Below are positions 46,580 through 56,741 of a DNA stretch of 64,000 nt, in pieces; positions within the stretch are counted from its first letter, which is position 1; each line of letters opens with the position of its first letter. A program made the position numbers and the translations under genes. Origin of the DNA: Colwellia sp. TT2012 (GTDB lineage Bacteria; Pseudomonadota; Gammaproteobacteria; Enterobacterales; Alteromonadaceae); the NCBI RefSeq assembly GCF_001440345.1, contig NZ_LJYX01000025.1, forward strand, positions 1 to 64,000, read 5' to 3'. The notes under the pieces were generated by a model that worked only from the letters and a program-made list of their open reading frames with translations, ran no database searches and had not been told where the DNA came from.

Positions 46580-47476
46580 ATGAGTACCATTGAAAAAGCC
46601 CTGGCTAAACAAAAATTAGCGCAACAAGTAAAATCTGTTCAAACCTCTGAGTATAAAGTTATTACTGCGGCAACTACTGCAGAGACAACTAATACCTCAG
46701 TAGCTGGAGCACCCGAGCACAACAGCACTACAAATAAAGATAAAATTATTTTAAATGGTGATCGATTAAATGAGCGAGGCTTTATTTATAGCCCAGATAG
46801 CACTCATCATATTCAAGAAGAATTTCGCCATATTAAACGCAAACTGATCAACAATGCCTTTGGCTTAGCATCAAAAACATTACATAATAGTAACCTGATT
46901 ATGGTGACCAGCTCTCATGCTAATGAAGGTAAAACCTATGTCGCCATTAACTTAGCATTAAGTATCGCCTTAGAGCAGGATAAAACAGTACTGCTAATTG
47001 ATGCCGATGTACTTAGGCCTAGTTTGCATAGAGAATTAGAGTTTGATAGCAAAAAGGGCTTACTCGAATATTTATTAGCGGAAGTGACATCGATTTCCGA
47101 TATTATTTATAGTACAAATATTGAAAACTTAAAACTAATTCCTGCCGGTAAACCACACCACTTAACCAATGAATTATTGGCCAGTGAACGGATGGAAAAA
47201 TTAGCGAAAGAGCTAGCAGAACGTTACCCAGACCGTATCGTTATCTTTGACTGCCCACCAATACTCGGTGTTACCGAAACGCCAGTATTATCGGATCTTG
47301 TCGGCCAAGCGATCATAGTGGTAGAAGAGTCAAAAACTAAAATAGATGATGTTAAAGCAGCAGTAAGTCAGTTAAATAGTGATATTGCTATAGGCTTAGT
47401 CATGAATAAAACCATTCGATCTAAAAAGGATATCTATGGCTATTATGGATATGGCTATGGCAGAAAAACCCAGTAA
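46580..47476 (+). CDS. XrtA-associated tyrosine autokinase (BY-kinase)
   Basis: A 298-residue cytoplasmic kinase. Walker A is SSHANEGKTYVAINLALSIA, Walker A' is LLIDADVLRPSLHRE, and Walker B is IVIFDCPPILG. The C-terminal end is Tyr-rich (DIYGYYGYGYG), the usual autophosphorylation cluster, which controls association with the chain-length protein. Residues 1-90 are linker with an 'EEFRHIKRKLI' contact helix. The last 41 bp overlap the start of the outer-membrane protein gene in another frame, so the Tyr cluster is encoded by the same bases as the neighbour's N-terminus. Confidence 0.93.
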   Translation: MSTIEKALAKQKLAQQVKSVQTSEYKVITAATTAETTNTSVAGAPEHNSTTNKDKIILNGDRLNERGFIYSPDSTHHIQEEFRHIKRKLINNAFGLASKTLHNSNLIMVTSSHANEGKTYVAINLALSIALEQDKTVLLIDADVLRPSLHRELEFDSKKGLLEYLLAEVTSISDIIYSTNIENLKLIPAGKPHHLTNELLASERMEKLAKELAERYPDRIVIFDCPPILGVTETPVLSDLVGQAIIVVEESKTKIDDVKAAVSQLNSDIAIGLVMNKTIRSKKDIYGYYGYGYGRKTQ

Positions 47477-49055
47477 GAATCTGTCATTAGTACATTGCTT
47501 AGGTATAGTTTGCTTATTTTTATCTGCCAGCTCATTAGCGGGTGAGTGGCGTTTTGAGCCGAGTTTAGGGCTAACCGAAACCCACACTAATAATATTGAA
47601 CTGAATCAATTAGATAAAAAATCGAGTCTAGTGAGCCAGTTCATTATTGGTGCTGATATTCATTTTAGTTCCAGAAAATTACAATTCTCATTTGCCGGCA
47701 CTGAAACACTAGCAGCCTATAGCCATGATAGTGGACTTAATAATGATTACCAAACGCTGGTTGCTAATACCTCATATTCACTGTGGCAAGATAATTTAAC
47801 CGCCATTGCTAGCGCTTCAATAAGCAATGTCAGTAAAAATGATACCGCCAATAGTTTAGCCGACCTAATTACTGCCGATACGATTCAGCAACGATACCTG
47901 TCAGCCGGCTTACAATATAACAGTGCCAACAGTGATTACTCGCTATTTTCCTCACTTATTTCTAGCGCAGTGGATACTGAAGATGGTATCGGTGAAAGTC
48001 ATGGTTACACGGTACTAATTAATAGTAAAAGTGGTAATGCTGCCCGCACTATTTTTTGGCAAGTCGACGGTTCATTTGCGAACCGGGCAAGTGGTGGATT
48101 CAGTGGTATGGAGGGTGGTTTCACCAGTGAGAATTATCAATTCGAAGCCAAGATTGGCGTCATTTCGCCATATAAACTTAACCCTTTTGTGCGCTTCTAT
48201 AATGAAAGAGTGACCGGCACTTTAGCGGGCCGTAACCCTGAGGAAATTCCGTCTTGGGGGCCGGGTTTGCGCTATCAGGTTGCTAAGCACTTTATCATCG
48301 ATTTATCTTATAACTATGTAGATGATAATAGCCAAGCCAGTGATGACTATGTTGCTGCTGATATAGATTGGCAACTATCTGCACGTACCTCACTTAAGGC
48401 TAGTTATTCAAAGCGTTTTTTTGGTAATTCTTATGAGTTAGACTTTTCACATCGTACTAAACGGTTAACTAACACACTGTCTTACCATGAAACCATTGAC
48501 GCTTTTGACCGTAGTAATTTCCAAGAAGTAAACAGTGATGTTTGGTGTCCCAATAATAGCTTTAATGTTAGTGATTGCTTACCTTTTGGCCAAATACCTG
48601 ATGATACTAGTGACTTTCAAAGTGTCCCCGTTAGTTCGCTTGAACTAGTAGAGGATAATGAGTTCACTTTAAACAAGCGTCTAGCATGGCAATCTCAGTT
48701 AGCGCTAGCACGTACTACTTTTACCTTCGATCTATCTAACCGCGAACGCAAAAGTTTAAGTAACGGCATTATAGATAACTACCTTGAGGCACGTTTTAGC
48801 GTTACTCGTCGTATGACGACTAGAAGCGATGTTACGGTTTATGTGAATTACAGTAAAAATGTTTTTGACAAGTATAGACCTGATGGCCCTCGACAAGAAG
48901 ATATGTATAAAACATTCTCAGCAACCTACAATAGAGGCTTAGCTTCATCACTCAAGGCCTTTTTTACGTTACAATACCTTGATAGACAATCAAATTTTAA
49001 GCGTTACACTTACACTGAAGCCCGAGCTTCCATTAATTTAACAAAAGATTTTTAA
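47436..49055 (+). CDS. PEP-CTERM system-associated outer membrane protein (TIGR03016-type)
   Basis: A 539-residue outer-membrane beta-barrel. After a hydrophobic leader (LVHCLGIVCLFLSASSLA) the mature part begins GEWRFEPSLGLTETHTNNIE, a hallmark of this family, and continues as amphipathic strands typical of large barrels (SLWQDNLTAIASASISN, TYTEARASINLTKDF at the end). It may be the outer-membrane secretin-like port for the polymer. The ATG at 47436 has AAAAAGG 7 nt upstream and overlaps the kinase gene by 41 bp; ATG codons at 47445, 47451 and 47457 are alternatives that give a shorter leader. Confidence 0.85.
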   Translation: MAIMDMAMAEKPSKNLSLVHCLGIVCLFLSASSLAGEWRFEPSLGLTETHTNNIELNQLDKKSSLVSQFIIGADIHFSSRKLQFSFAGTETLAAYSHDSGLNNDYQTLVANTSYSLWQDNLTAIASASISNVSKNDTANSLADLITADTIQQRYLSAGLQYNSANSDYSLFSSLISSAVDTEDGIGESHGYTVLINSKSGNAARTIFWQVDGSFANRASGGFSGMEGGFTSENYQFEAKIGVISPYKLNPFVRFYNERVTGTLAGRNPEEIPSWGPGLRYQVAKHFIIDLSYNYVDDNSQASDDYVAADIDWQLSARTSLKASYSKRFFGNSYELDFSHRTKRLTNTLSYHETIDAFDRSNFQEVNSDVWCPNNSFNVSDCLPFGQIPDDTSDFQSVPVSSLELVEDNEFTLNKRLAWQSQLALARTTFTFDLSNRERKSLSNGIIDNYLEARFSVTRRMTTRSDVTVYVNYSKNVFDKYRPDGPRQEDMYKTFSATYNRGLASSLKAFFTLQYLDRQSNFKRYTYTEARASINLTKDF

Positions 49056-49056
49056 C

Positions 49057-50097
49057 ATGTATGAAAATTACTATGGCTTTAGTGAGCGACCTTTTCAGTT
49101 AAGCCCAGATCCCCGGTTTTACTTTGCCACCAAACATCATCAACGTGCTTTATCTTATTTGCAATACGGCTTAGATCAAGGTGAAGGCTTTATTGTTATT
49201 ACCGGTCCAATTGGCACAGGTAAAACAACCATAGCTAGGAATTTATTAGCCAACATTGCTGATGAAAATATAGTCGCGGCTCAATTAGTTACCACAAATT
49301 TATCTCCCGATGAATTACTTGAGCTTGTGGCAGCTGAGTTTAACATTACTGTATCAGGCAGTAGTAAAGCAGATGTGCTACAAAGTATTGAACGGTTTTT
49401 AATTAACTTACATAAACAAGGCAAACGTGCCTTATTATTAGTGGATGAAGCTCAGAATCTACCACCAGAAACCGTAGAAGAATTACGAATGCTCTCTAAC
49501 TTTCAGCTTGATAATAAGCCACTTATTCAAAGTTTCTTATTAGGTCAAGAAGAGTTAAAAACCATTATTTCTGCACCTGATATGGAACAATTTAGGCAAC
49601 GTATTATTGCCTCAGCACATCTAAAGCCCCTTAATGAGCAAGAAGTTAAAGATTATATTAATCACAGGTTAGCCCAGGCAAATTACAATAAAGAGGACTT
49701 GTTTAGCGATGATGCTTTTCAACTGATTTTTAAAAAAACGCTTGGCGTACCACGAAAAATAAATATATTTGTTGATCGCTTGTTACTATTTGGTTTCCTA
49801 GAAGAACTTACTAACATAAATTGTAAAGTCATTAATGAAGTTGCTCTGGAAATGTCTGAAGAGCTAACGGGTTCACTTAGTGGCACCGAGTTTGACGGCG
49901 ATAAGAAAGCTCAACCCTTAGTGATAAACTCAACTAAAAATGTTGAGAATATAAAGAATGTTTTACGAGAAGTGGAAGAAATATTAGAAGGTTCGATTCA
50001 ACAAAAAGTTAAAATGACCCGCTATATTGATAAGCTTTTAAAGCAAAAAAGTAGAGAGTTAGCTGAACTACAAAGTAATAGCACCGAGGATAAATAA
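49057..50097 (+). CDS. XrtA-associated AAA ATPase (ExeA/GspA-like)
   Basis: A 346-residue cytoplasmic ATPase. MYENYYGFSERPFQLSPDPR FYFATKHHQRALSYLQYGLD (split) is the standard beginning; Walker A is GPIGTGKTTIARNLL near residue 50 and Walker B is RALLLVDEAQNLPPE near residue 130. The arginine finger region FRQRIIASAHLKPLNEQEVK follows. In XrtA loci this gene is a constant neighbour of the outer-membrane protein; a role in assembling the export complex is inferred. The stop of the previous gene is 2 bp upstream and a hairpin overlaps its own stop codon. Confidence 0.92.
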   Translation: MYENYYGFSERPFQLSPDPRFYFATKHHQRALSYLQYGLDQGEGFIVITGPIGTGKTTIARNLLANIADENIVAAQLVTTNLSPDELLELVAAEFNITVSGSSKADVLQSIERFLINLHKQGKRALLLVDEAQNLPPETVEELRMLSNFQLDNKPLIQSFLLGQEELKTIISAPDMEQFRQRIIASAHLKPLNEQEVKDYINHRLAQANYNKEDLFSDDAFQLIFKKTLGVPRKINIFVDRLLLFGFLEELTNINCKVINEVALEMSEELTGSLSGTEFDGDKKAQPLVINSTKNVENIKNVLREVEEILEGSIQQKVKMTRYIDKLLKQKSRELAELQSNSTEDK

Positions 50098-50109
50098 TTA
50101 TCCGTGCTA
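50079..50109. terminator. Bidirectional hairpin between the export operon and prsR
   Basis: TAGCAC and GTGCTA, then GGATAA and TTATCC, pair around ATAA with a three-base bulge (CGA). The stem spans the stop codon of the ATPase gene, and convergent prsR ends 26 bp further on. Confidence 0.55.
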
Positions 50110-50134
50110 TTACTTATCCTCAAATATTAACCAC

Positions 50135-51487
50135 TTAAATATTAATGGCAATTTTATACTTTTCTATTAATGAATAAAGCGTCGGTCTGGTGATACCCAA
50201 TAATTCCGACGTTTTTGACATATTTCCTTCCGTCAAGGCATAGGCTTTTTGAATCGCAATAGTTTCGGCTTGTTCACGCACCGCGCGTAAATTTAACGAC
50301 AACTCATACTCGGCATTTTCCTTATCAAAAAAGCCTAAATCAAAAGCACTAATTTGACTACCGGTACACATAATTACCGACGATTTGACTTTATTTTGTA
50401 ATTCTCGAATATTACCCGGCCACTTATGGTGTCTTAAACCATATAGCGCATCATCGGCAAACGATTTGACATTGCGCTTATACTCACCAGCGTATTGCTG
50501 TAAAAAGAAGTTAGCTAAAATAAGTACATCTTCATCTCGATCACGCAATGGTGGAATATTAAGGGTTATTTCAGTAATACGGTAAAAAAGATCTTCTCGG
50601 AATGTTTTCTGCGCGACCATACTTTCTAGATCTTGGTTGGTGGCACAAATAATACGAACATCAACCGCTATCTCTTTACGGCCACCTAAGCGTTCTATTA
50701 CTTTTTCTTGTAAAAAGCGTAATAATTTGGCTTGTAAGTGATAAGGCATATCACCTATTTCATCTAAAAATAGTGTCCCACCTTGAGCACATTCTATTTT
50801 TCCCAACGTGGTTTTGTGAGCCCCGGTAAAAGCACCTTTTTCAAAACCAAACAATTCACTTTCTAATAAATTTTCCGGGATAGAAGCACAATTAATGGCA
50901 ATAAAAGGTTTATCACTACGCTCACTCACTTTATGAATAGCTTTGGCAGTAACTTCTTTACCAGTACCACTTTCACCGAGTAATAACGTGGTGATTTGAG
51001 TAGGTGCAATACGTTGCACCATAAGGCGTAGTCTATCAATACTTTCACTACTACCAATAATACCTGTGTCACAACCCACCACAGACTTCATATTGCGGTT
51101 ATCTTTTTCTATCTTTGCTAAACTAAAAGCGCGAGAAACAATGACATTAATAACATCGGCATCAACGGGCTTTTGGTAAAAATCATAAGCGCCCATTTCT
51201 ATGGCTTTTAAGGCATTACTTCGATCATCATTACCGGTTATAACAATAACCTTGGTATGAGGGGCAAGCTCCAGTATTTGTTTTAACGTGGCTAAGCCTT
51301 CGCTCGCATTAGTGGCATCTGGCGGTAAACCTAAATCTAAGGTGACTACATTAGGCTCATGTCGTCTCACTGCGGCAATAGCACTCTCTCGGGTATCCGC
51401 TAAGACCACGTCGTAATCAGCTAAGCTCCATTTCAATTGTTTTTGTATACCGAGATCATCATCAACAATCAGTAACTTTTCCATCAC
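50135..51487 (-). CDS. prsR: PEP-CTERM-box response regulator, sigma-54 dependent
   Basis: A 450-residue NtrC-type regulator. The receiver domain covers residues 1-125 with phosphorylation Asp in VVTLDLGLPP; the AAA+ domain has Walker A GESGTGKEVTAKAIHK and GAFTGAH, the loop that touches sigma-54; the C-terminal HTH is NMSKTSELLGITRPTLYSLI. PrsR proteins switch on PEP-CTERM genes in other exosortase A bacteria. Two such promoters in this window (1568 and 59504) each have a shared 20-bp element upstream. It follows prsK by 18 bp on the same strand (operon). Confidence 0.94.
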   Translation of the reverse strand: MMEKLLIVDDDLGIQKQLKWSLADYDVVLADTRESAIAAVRRHEPNVVTLDLGLPPDATNASEGLATLKQILELAPHTKVIVITGNDDRSNALKAIEMGAYDFYQKPVDADVINVIVSRAFSLAKIEKDNRNMKSVVGCDTGIIGSSESIDRLRLMVQRIAPTQITTLLLGESGTGKEVTAKAIHKVSERSDKPFIAINCASIPENLLESELFGFEKGAFTGAHKTTLGKIECAQGGTLFLDEIGDMPYHLQAKLLRFLQEKVIERLGGRKEIAVDVRIICATNQDLESMVAQKTFREDLFYRITEITLNIPPLRDRDEDVLILANFFLQQYAGEYKRNVKSFADDALYGLRHHKWPGNIRELQNKVKSSVIMCTGSQISAFDLGFFDKENAEYELSLNLRAVREQAETIAIQKAYALTEGNMSKTSELLGITRPTLYSLIEKYKIAINI

Positions 51488-51505
51488 AATGCTATTTCCT
51501 TTATA

Positions 51506-53548
51506 TTATTTTTTAATATTTATACTTTTACCGGGTATAATTATTTTAAAATGACTGCCTTCATTTACCTGGCTGGTTACCTGCATGGTGCCATCTACGC
51601 TCTCAATGAATTGTTTTGCTTCATAAACACCAATACCCATACCCGCATTACCTTTTGTAGTATCAAAGGCTTTAAATAGGCGATTAGCGATGAAATCTAC
51701 TGACATTCCGCAGCCGTTATCAATAATTTCGATATGCAGCTCATTGTTTATCATCTCAGCAATTATCTTAACCCAGCCATTATCGTTTGTCGCTTCTTGT
51801 GCATTTTGTAGAAGATGATTTAGCACGGCAGAAAATGTCTCTTCATCAATACAAATCCTACTAGCAAGTGCTAACTGTACACTAATATTCGGCTTGTCTA
51901 CGTTACGCTGTTTAACTACCGCCATGATTAACGCCTGCACATCAGTATTTTTTTTGCTTGACTCAACCAGTTGTTTATTGCGCAATTGTGTCAGTACTTT
52001 ATCAAGCCGCCCAGTTGCCGAAGTCACAGTTTCAAAGACATCATCAATAAAATCTGGATTATCTCTATGGCGTTTCGCATTACTACTAATAAGCGCCAAT
52101 TGCGCTTGAATATTTTTCAAGTCATGCACTAAAAAAGCAGACATGCGATTAAAAGCGTCAAACTGCTTAGACTCAGCTAAACTCTCATTCGCTTCATTAA
52201 GGGACAAATAGTTACTGAGTTGCCTAGAGATAGAAAAAAGTAAGTCCCTGTCCTCCCAGTTTAATAAGCCTTGCTCTGGCGGCATAGCCAATAAGAAAAA
52301 ACCATACACAGATTTTTTCATAAAAATGGGAATAATAATATCTATGTGTTTTTGTCGACAGGCTTGCGCATCTAACGATAAATTAGGATAACTGTTCTCA
52401 ACAACAGCGAGTTCTCGGACATCAATAATCCAACCATGTTGTTGGCAAAATTCATCAACTGTGGCTAAACAACGTAAGTCATCGGCTTCAAGACGATAAT
52501 TTTGTTGGTAAAGGCACTGATAATTGCCACTAGAGACTTTTTTAACTAATGCCCCTTGCTGGATATTTAAAGATGAACAAATAATATGAGTCGCGGTATG
52601 ATAGTAATCATCACTTGCGCCAATTTCGAGCTGCTCTATCGATTTAAGCCACTCAATGCGATAATCATATTTATTGGCAAAAAAGTGTTTAGTGATAAAG
52701 ACCTTAACTTCTCGACGTAATCTTTCGGTCATTAATAGTGCCGCTAAAACACTACCGCCTAAAAGAATAAAAGCGATACTAATTACATCCCCCCAGGTAC
52801 CACCAAAAAAATTAATCGCATAGCCGGCTATGGCTAATAACAATAAGTAGACACCTGAAATTAATAACATAGAGCTATAAAAAACCATTTCACGAGAGAC
52901 AAAAACATCAACTGACCAATCTTTTATCCGCCGAGTGCTGACCAAGATTAATGGCATACCTATAGCCGCAATAAAACCACGGGCATACCAGTAAGAAAAG
53001 TCTAATTGGTTAACCATGGCCGCCTGAGCAAAAAGCACAAAATCAAATACGGTTGCCATACCTAGGGCGATGATCAATGACCATACCGCCCACTTTACTT
53101 TAACATCAGCATTTCTATATAACTGTTCAAGTAACACCAAAAGCCACAAATTAAGCAATAAAAACAAAGAGAATAACAGCTTCACGCTACCCGGAATAAA
53201 GAGTACGGCGCCCCAGCACAGTACCGATAAACCAGCCCAAACTTGTAGATACTGCCTAACTTTGGGGTGACTAATAAAGGCTTTTACCGAGGTAATATTG
53301 GCTTGGGTGCAAATAATTAGCAGCGACCAGGCAGCTAACTTTAAAGTCTCGATGGCGAGAACAATAAGCAAGGTAAAACCTTGCTTAGTTTGTAAGGCAG
53401 CGCTAAGGCTAGAGGCAAAAACTAAAATGGCCGCTAACAAGACTAAAGCACCGGCAAGGGTTTTATTTCGTGCCGCTAACAGTAATAAAATAAAAACTGC
53501 ATAAGCACAAGCGGCTAAAAAATAACCTGAGCTACCAATAACTTCCAT
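51506..53548 (-). CDS. prsK: XrtA/PEP-CTERM system histidine kinase
   Basis: A 680-residue membrane histidine kinase. The first ~280 residues form eight or so helices (ILLLLAARNKTLAGALVLLA, LLLLAIAGYAINFFGGTWGD), then a GAF-like domain, then the phosphoacceptor region SAFLVHDLKNIQAQLALISS with His in HDLKN, and the ATPase domain with IIDNGCGMS and GMGIGVYEAK. It should pass phosphate to PrsR in response to an unknown envelope or lipid-linked signal. Start ATG at 53548. Its upstream region includes GGTGTCAATTCTTTT, a loose match to the PrsR-type element but without a sigma-54 box. Confidence 0.93.
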   Translation of the reverse strand: MEVIGSSGYFLAACAYAVFILLLLAARNKTLAGALVLLAAILVFASSLSAALQTKQGFTLLIVLAIETLKLAAWSLLIICTQANITSVKAFISHPKVRQYLQVWAGLSVLCWGAVLFIPGSVKLLFSLFLLLNLWLLVLLEQLYRNADVKVKWAVWSLIIALGMATVFDFVLFAQAAMVNQLDFSYWYARGFIAAIGMPLILVSTRRIKDWSVDVFVSREMVFYSSMLLISGVYLLLLAIAGYAINFFGGTWGDVISIAFILLGGSVLAALLMTERLRREVKVFITKHFFANKYDYRIEWLKSIEQLEIGASDDYYHTATHIICSSLNIQQGALVKKVSSGNYQCLYQQNYRLEADDLRCLATVDEFCQQHGWIIDVRELAVVENSYPNLSLDAQACRQKHIDIIIPIFMKKSVYGFFLLAMPPEQGLLNWEDRDLLFSISRQLSNYLSLNEANESLAESKQFDAFNRMSAFLVHDLKNIQAQLALISSNAKRHRDNPDFIDDVFETVTSATGRLDKVLTQLRNKQLVESSKKNTDVQALIMAVVKQRNVDKPNISVQLALASRICIDEETFSAVLNHLLQNAQEATNDNGWVKIIAEMINNELHIEIIDNGCGMSVDFIANRLFKAFDTTKGNAGMGIGVYEAKQFIESVDGTMQVTSQVNEGSHFKIIIPGKSINIKK

Positions 53549-53660
53549 TTATAGTTATCCTGAAAACGTACAACTAGACGTGATTACATATTGAAAAGAA
53601 TTGACACCATTATATATTAATTCATTATTTTGTCTTGGTTTTATTAAAGAATATAATGGT

Positions 53661-56600
53661 TTAGCTAGGGCTTTTTAGACTTGCCTTAGGGGTAAATAAC
53701 TCAGTTAAAATAGGCACCAATAAGAAACTAGAAATAGCGGAAATACATAAACCAGAAATTAACACCACGCCAAGTGGTTGCCATAAACCACCACCAAATA
53801 AGGTTAATGGAATTAGCCCCCCTATGGTTGTTAACGTGGTTAGTAATATGGGGGTAAAGCGAACTGCACTGGCCTTTAATATTGCCGAGTGCAGCTCTAA
53901 ACCAGCTCGTAAATTAGCATTGGTGCTATCAATCAAAATAATGGCATTATTTACCACAATACCAAATAAACTGATCAGGCCGACAAAAGCCATCATAGAA
54001 AAAGATAAACCAGTTAAATATAAACCTATAATAGAGCCAGCCATGGCAAACGGTATTGAACTAAAAATTATCATCGGCTGTAAAATAGATTTAAACTGTA
54101 AAACTAATACCGCAAATATCCCCATCGCAGTAATTAGCATTATTTGAGTTAAACCGGCAAACGTTTTTTGCCGTGATTCTTCTTCACCACCTAAGGTAAA
54201 ATACATGCCCTTAGGTAAGTCATACTGCTCAAGATAAGCCACTAATTCTTTAGTGATGTCACCCACTGAATAACCGGTTTCAACATCGGCAGATACTTTG
54301 GCCATGCGTAATTTTTGATAATGAAAAAAGTCACTGCCGCCTTTTTTTAACTCCATGGTCGCTAGTTGTGCCAGCGGAATAGCCACACCTTGGTTATTAC
54401 TCACCTCAATTGCCGATAAACTATCAAGACTAGGGTTATTTCGACGCACCATAATAGGATAGTCTTCACCGTTAGTATCATTAAACTGACCAATGTTAGT
54501 GCCAGATAATATGGTACTAATGGTCTTATCTAATCGTTCAATACTAACACCACTAAGGGAAGCTTGCTGATAATCAATAGTAAGCACTAACTCAGTATTT
54601 GCCATACCGATAGGATTATCAATATTTACCACACCTGATAATTGTCGCATTTTCGCGGCTAAATCATTAGCAACTTGCTCTAAATCAGTTAAGGATTCAC
54701 TTAACAGCCGAATGGCAATAACCTGATCGGTCACGGGTCCTTGAGTAAACTCTTTAACGCTTATGTCAGCCTGTGGCCAGTGATTAAAATCATCTCGTAG
54801 ATTTTTTACCAAAGCGGTTACTTCATCCGCTTGATAGGACTTTAATACTAACAAGGCTTGACCAAAGCGAATCATGCCACGTTTAGGCACTTCATTATAA
54901 TAAATACGTGGGTTGGCATTACCTATATTCAGTGCTACTTTATCAACTAAAGTATATTGCTTAACATGCTGGCGTACTTGCTGAAGAATTTTGTCGGTAT
55001 AGGCGAGTGATGAGTTAGCCGGTGTGGTGACATTAATCAATAACATCGGTTTTTCCGCTTTAGGAAATAAGCTAACACCTACTTGCCCAAACAAAGATAA
55101 CATAGCAACAAGTGCCACCAAGCTAACCATGATAACGGCTATTTTATGCCGCATAAGTACCTTTAAAATATCGGTATAATTTTTTTCGGCAAATTGATTA
55201 GCATAATGCTGTAAAGTCTGTATTTTCAACGCTTTCGGATTATTGTTTGGTGTAATAACAACGAGTAACTTACTGGCTAACAGAGGCGTTAAGGTTAATG
55301 CCACTAATAACGAGGCAAGTAGTACTAACACCACAGTTACTGGCATTGAGCGAATAAAATCCCCAGTATTACTTTGGATCATCAGCATAGGTAAAAAAGC
55401 CAACATGGTAGTAATTGTGCCACTGGCTATGGCCCAAGCGACTTTACTGGTGCCATCTGCTGCCGCTTGTTTTATGTCTTTACCAAGTTTCTTTTCTCTA
55501 TGAATACTCTCGGTTACCACAATAGCGTTATCGACCAACAAACCTAAAGCTATGATTAAACCGACGATAGACATTTGCTGTAAACCATAACCACTAAAAT
55601 CCAACCAACCAATGGCCATCAAAAATGAAATGGGGATAGCAATTATCACCACTAAAGCTTCGCGAAAACCTAAAAACAGCAAGGCCATCAAACCTACAAT
55701 CACCAGCCCTTGCGTCAAGTTATCAAAAAAACCATTCACACGCACCTTAACACTATCGGCTTGTTGAAATATTTTTTCCAATTTTAGGCCACTAGGTAAG
55801 TTCTGCTTAAACAGCTCAAGCTCTTGATTTATTTGCTCCGTTAAAACAAATATATTGGTTTTTTCTCGTTGTTCTACCGTAATAAATATCGCCGGTATAT
55901 CATCAAAATAAGCTAAATAGCTCGGCTCTGCGCTAGCAAAACTAACCTGAGCAATATCTTTCACCTTTAATATGCCATTAGCCTTGGCTATATTGCTGCT
56001 ACTAATAATAGTATCTTCAATATCAACTAGTTGGCTAAAGTTACCACTGGCTTTGACATTAAAGCGCCGAGTACCCGCATCAACAAAACCTGGGGTGATA
56101 TTCATTGCTCGCCCCTGAAGGATTTGATTAATATCCGTCAGTGCTAAGCCATAGTGTTTCAATAACGCCAAATCAATATCTATGGCGACAATTTGCCGAG
56201 GATATCCCCATATACTTGCCTTGCGCACACTGGCTATGGTTTCGAGTCGTTTTTCTAGTAACTTGGCCTGTAATTCCATGATTTTGTAGTCTGTCGGCTC
56301 TGACCACAAAGCCAACTGCATTATGGCGACACTGCTCGGCGTTGCTTTTAAGACTAGCAACTCGGCAATGCCGGTAGGTAAGCTAGGTCTTACGGTTGCT
56401 ACTGCCTGTTTTACTTTATTAAATGCGGCTTCCGCATCGGTGCCATAAAGAAAATCAATGGTAATTCTAACCGCACCATTGTGTATTTTTGCTTCAATTT
56501 TTTTAATGTTTTCAATATCGGCAATTTCTTGTTCAAGGGGATCAACCACTAACGTTTCAATATCACTGGGCGAGGCGCCAGGATAAACTACCTCAATTAA

Positions 56601-56735
56601 GGTTACCGGTAAGTCAAACTGTGGGTCTTCTGAGCGAGGCATATTAAAATAGGACAGCACACCAACCAAAACTAATAATAAAAAAACAGTTAGGGTGAAT
56701 TGGGCATTATCTATGGCTAATCGAGGAAGTTTCAT
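53661..56735 (-). CDS. RND efflux transporter, inner membrane permease
   Basis: A 1024-residue AcrB/HAE-type permease with twelve helices and two large periplasmic loops. The N-terminus MKLPRLAIDNAQFTLTVFLL, YPGASPSDIETLVVDPLEQE and a repeated C-terminal half confirm full length. In TM4 the proton-relay motif reads LGLLVDNAIVV, Asp-Asn where AcrB has Asp-Asp; this variant is common in a branch of RND pumps. Substrate unknown. The adaptor gene lies 6 bp upstream in the same operon; no outer-membrane channel is encoded next to it. Confidence 0.9.
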   Translation of the reverse strand: MKLPRLAIDNAQFTLTVFLLLVLVGVLSYFNMPRSEDPQFDLPVTLIEVVYPGASPSDIETLVVDPLEQEIADIENIKKIEAKIHNGAVRITIDFLYGTDAEAAFNKVKQAVATVRPSLPTGIAELLVLKATPSSVAIMQLALWSEPTDYKIMELQAKLLEKRLETIASVRKASIWGYPRQIVAIDIDLALLKHYGLALTDINQILQGRAMNITPGFVDAGTRRFNVKASGNFSQLVDIEDTIISSSNIAKANGILKVKDIAQVSFASAEPSYLAYFDDIPAIFITVEQREKTNIFVLTEQINQELELFKQNLPSGLKLEKIFQQADSVKVRVNGFFDNLTQGLVIVGLMALLFLGFREALVVIIAIPISFLMAIGWLDFSGYGLQQMSIVGLIIALGLLVDNAIVVTESIHREKKLGKDIKQAAADGTSKVAWAIASGTITTMLAFLPMLMIQSNTGDFIRSMPVTVVLVLLASLLVALTLTPLLASKLLVVITPNNNPKALKIQTLQHYANQFAEKNYTDILKVLMRHKIAVIMVSLVALVAMLSLFGQVGVSLFPKAEKPMLLINVTTPANSSLAYTDKILQQVRQHVKQYTLVDKVALNIGNANPRIYYNEVPKRGMIRFGQALLVLKSYQADEVTALVKNLRDDFNHWPQADISVKEFTQGPVTDQVIAIRLLSESLTDLEQVANDLAAKMRQLSGVVNIDNPIGMANTELVLTIDYQQASLSGVSIERLDKTISTILSGTNIGQFNDTNGEDYPIMVRRNNPSLDSLSAIEVSNNQGVAIPLAQLATMELKKGGSDFFHYQKLRMAKVSADVETGYSVGDITKELVAYLEQYDLPKGMYFTLGGEEESRQKTFAGLTQIMLITAMGIFAVLVLQFKSILQPMIIFSSIPFAMAGSIIGLYLTGLSFSMMAFVGLISLFGIVVNNAIILIDSTNANLRAGLELHSAILKASAVRFTPILLTTLTTIGGLIPLTLFGGGLWQPLGVVLISGLCISAISSFLLVPILTELFTPKASLKSPS

Positions 56736-56741
56736 CTGCTA

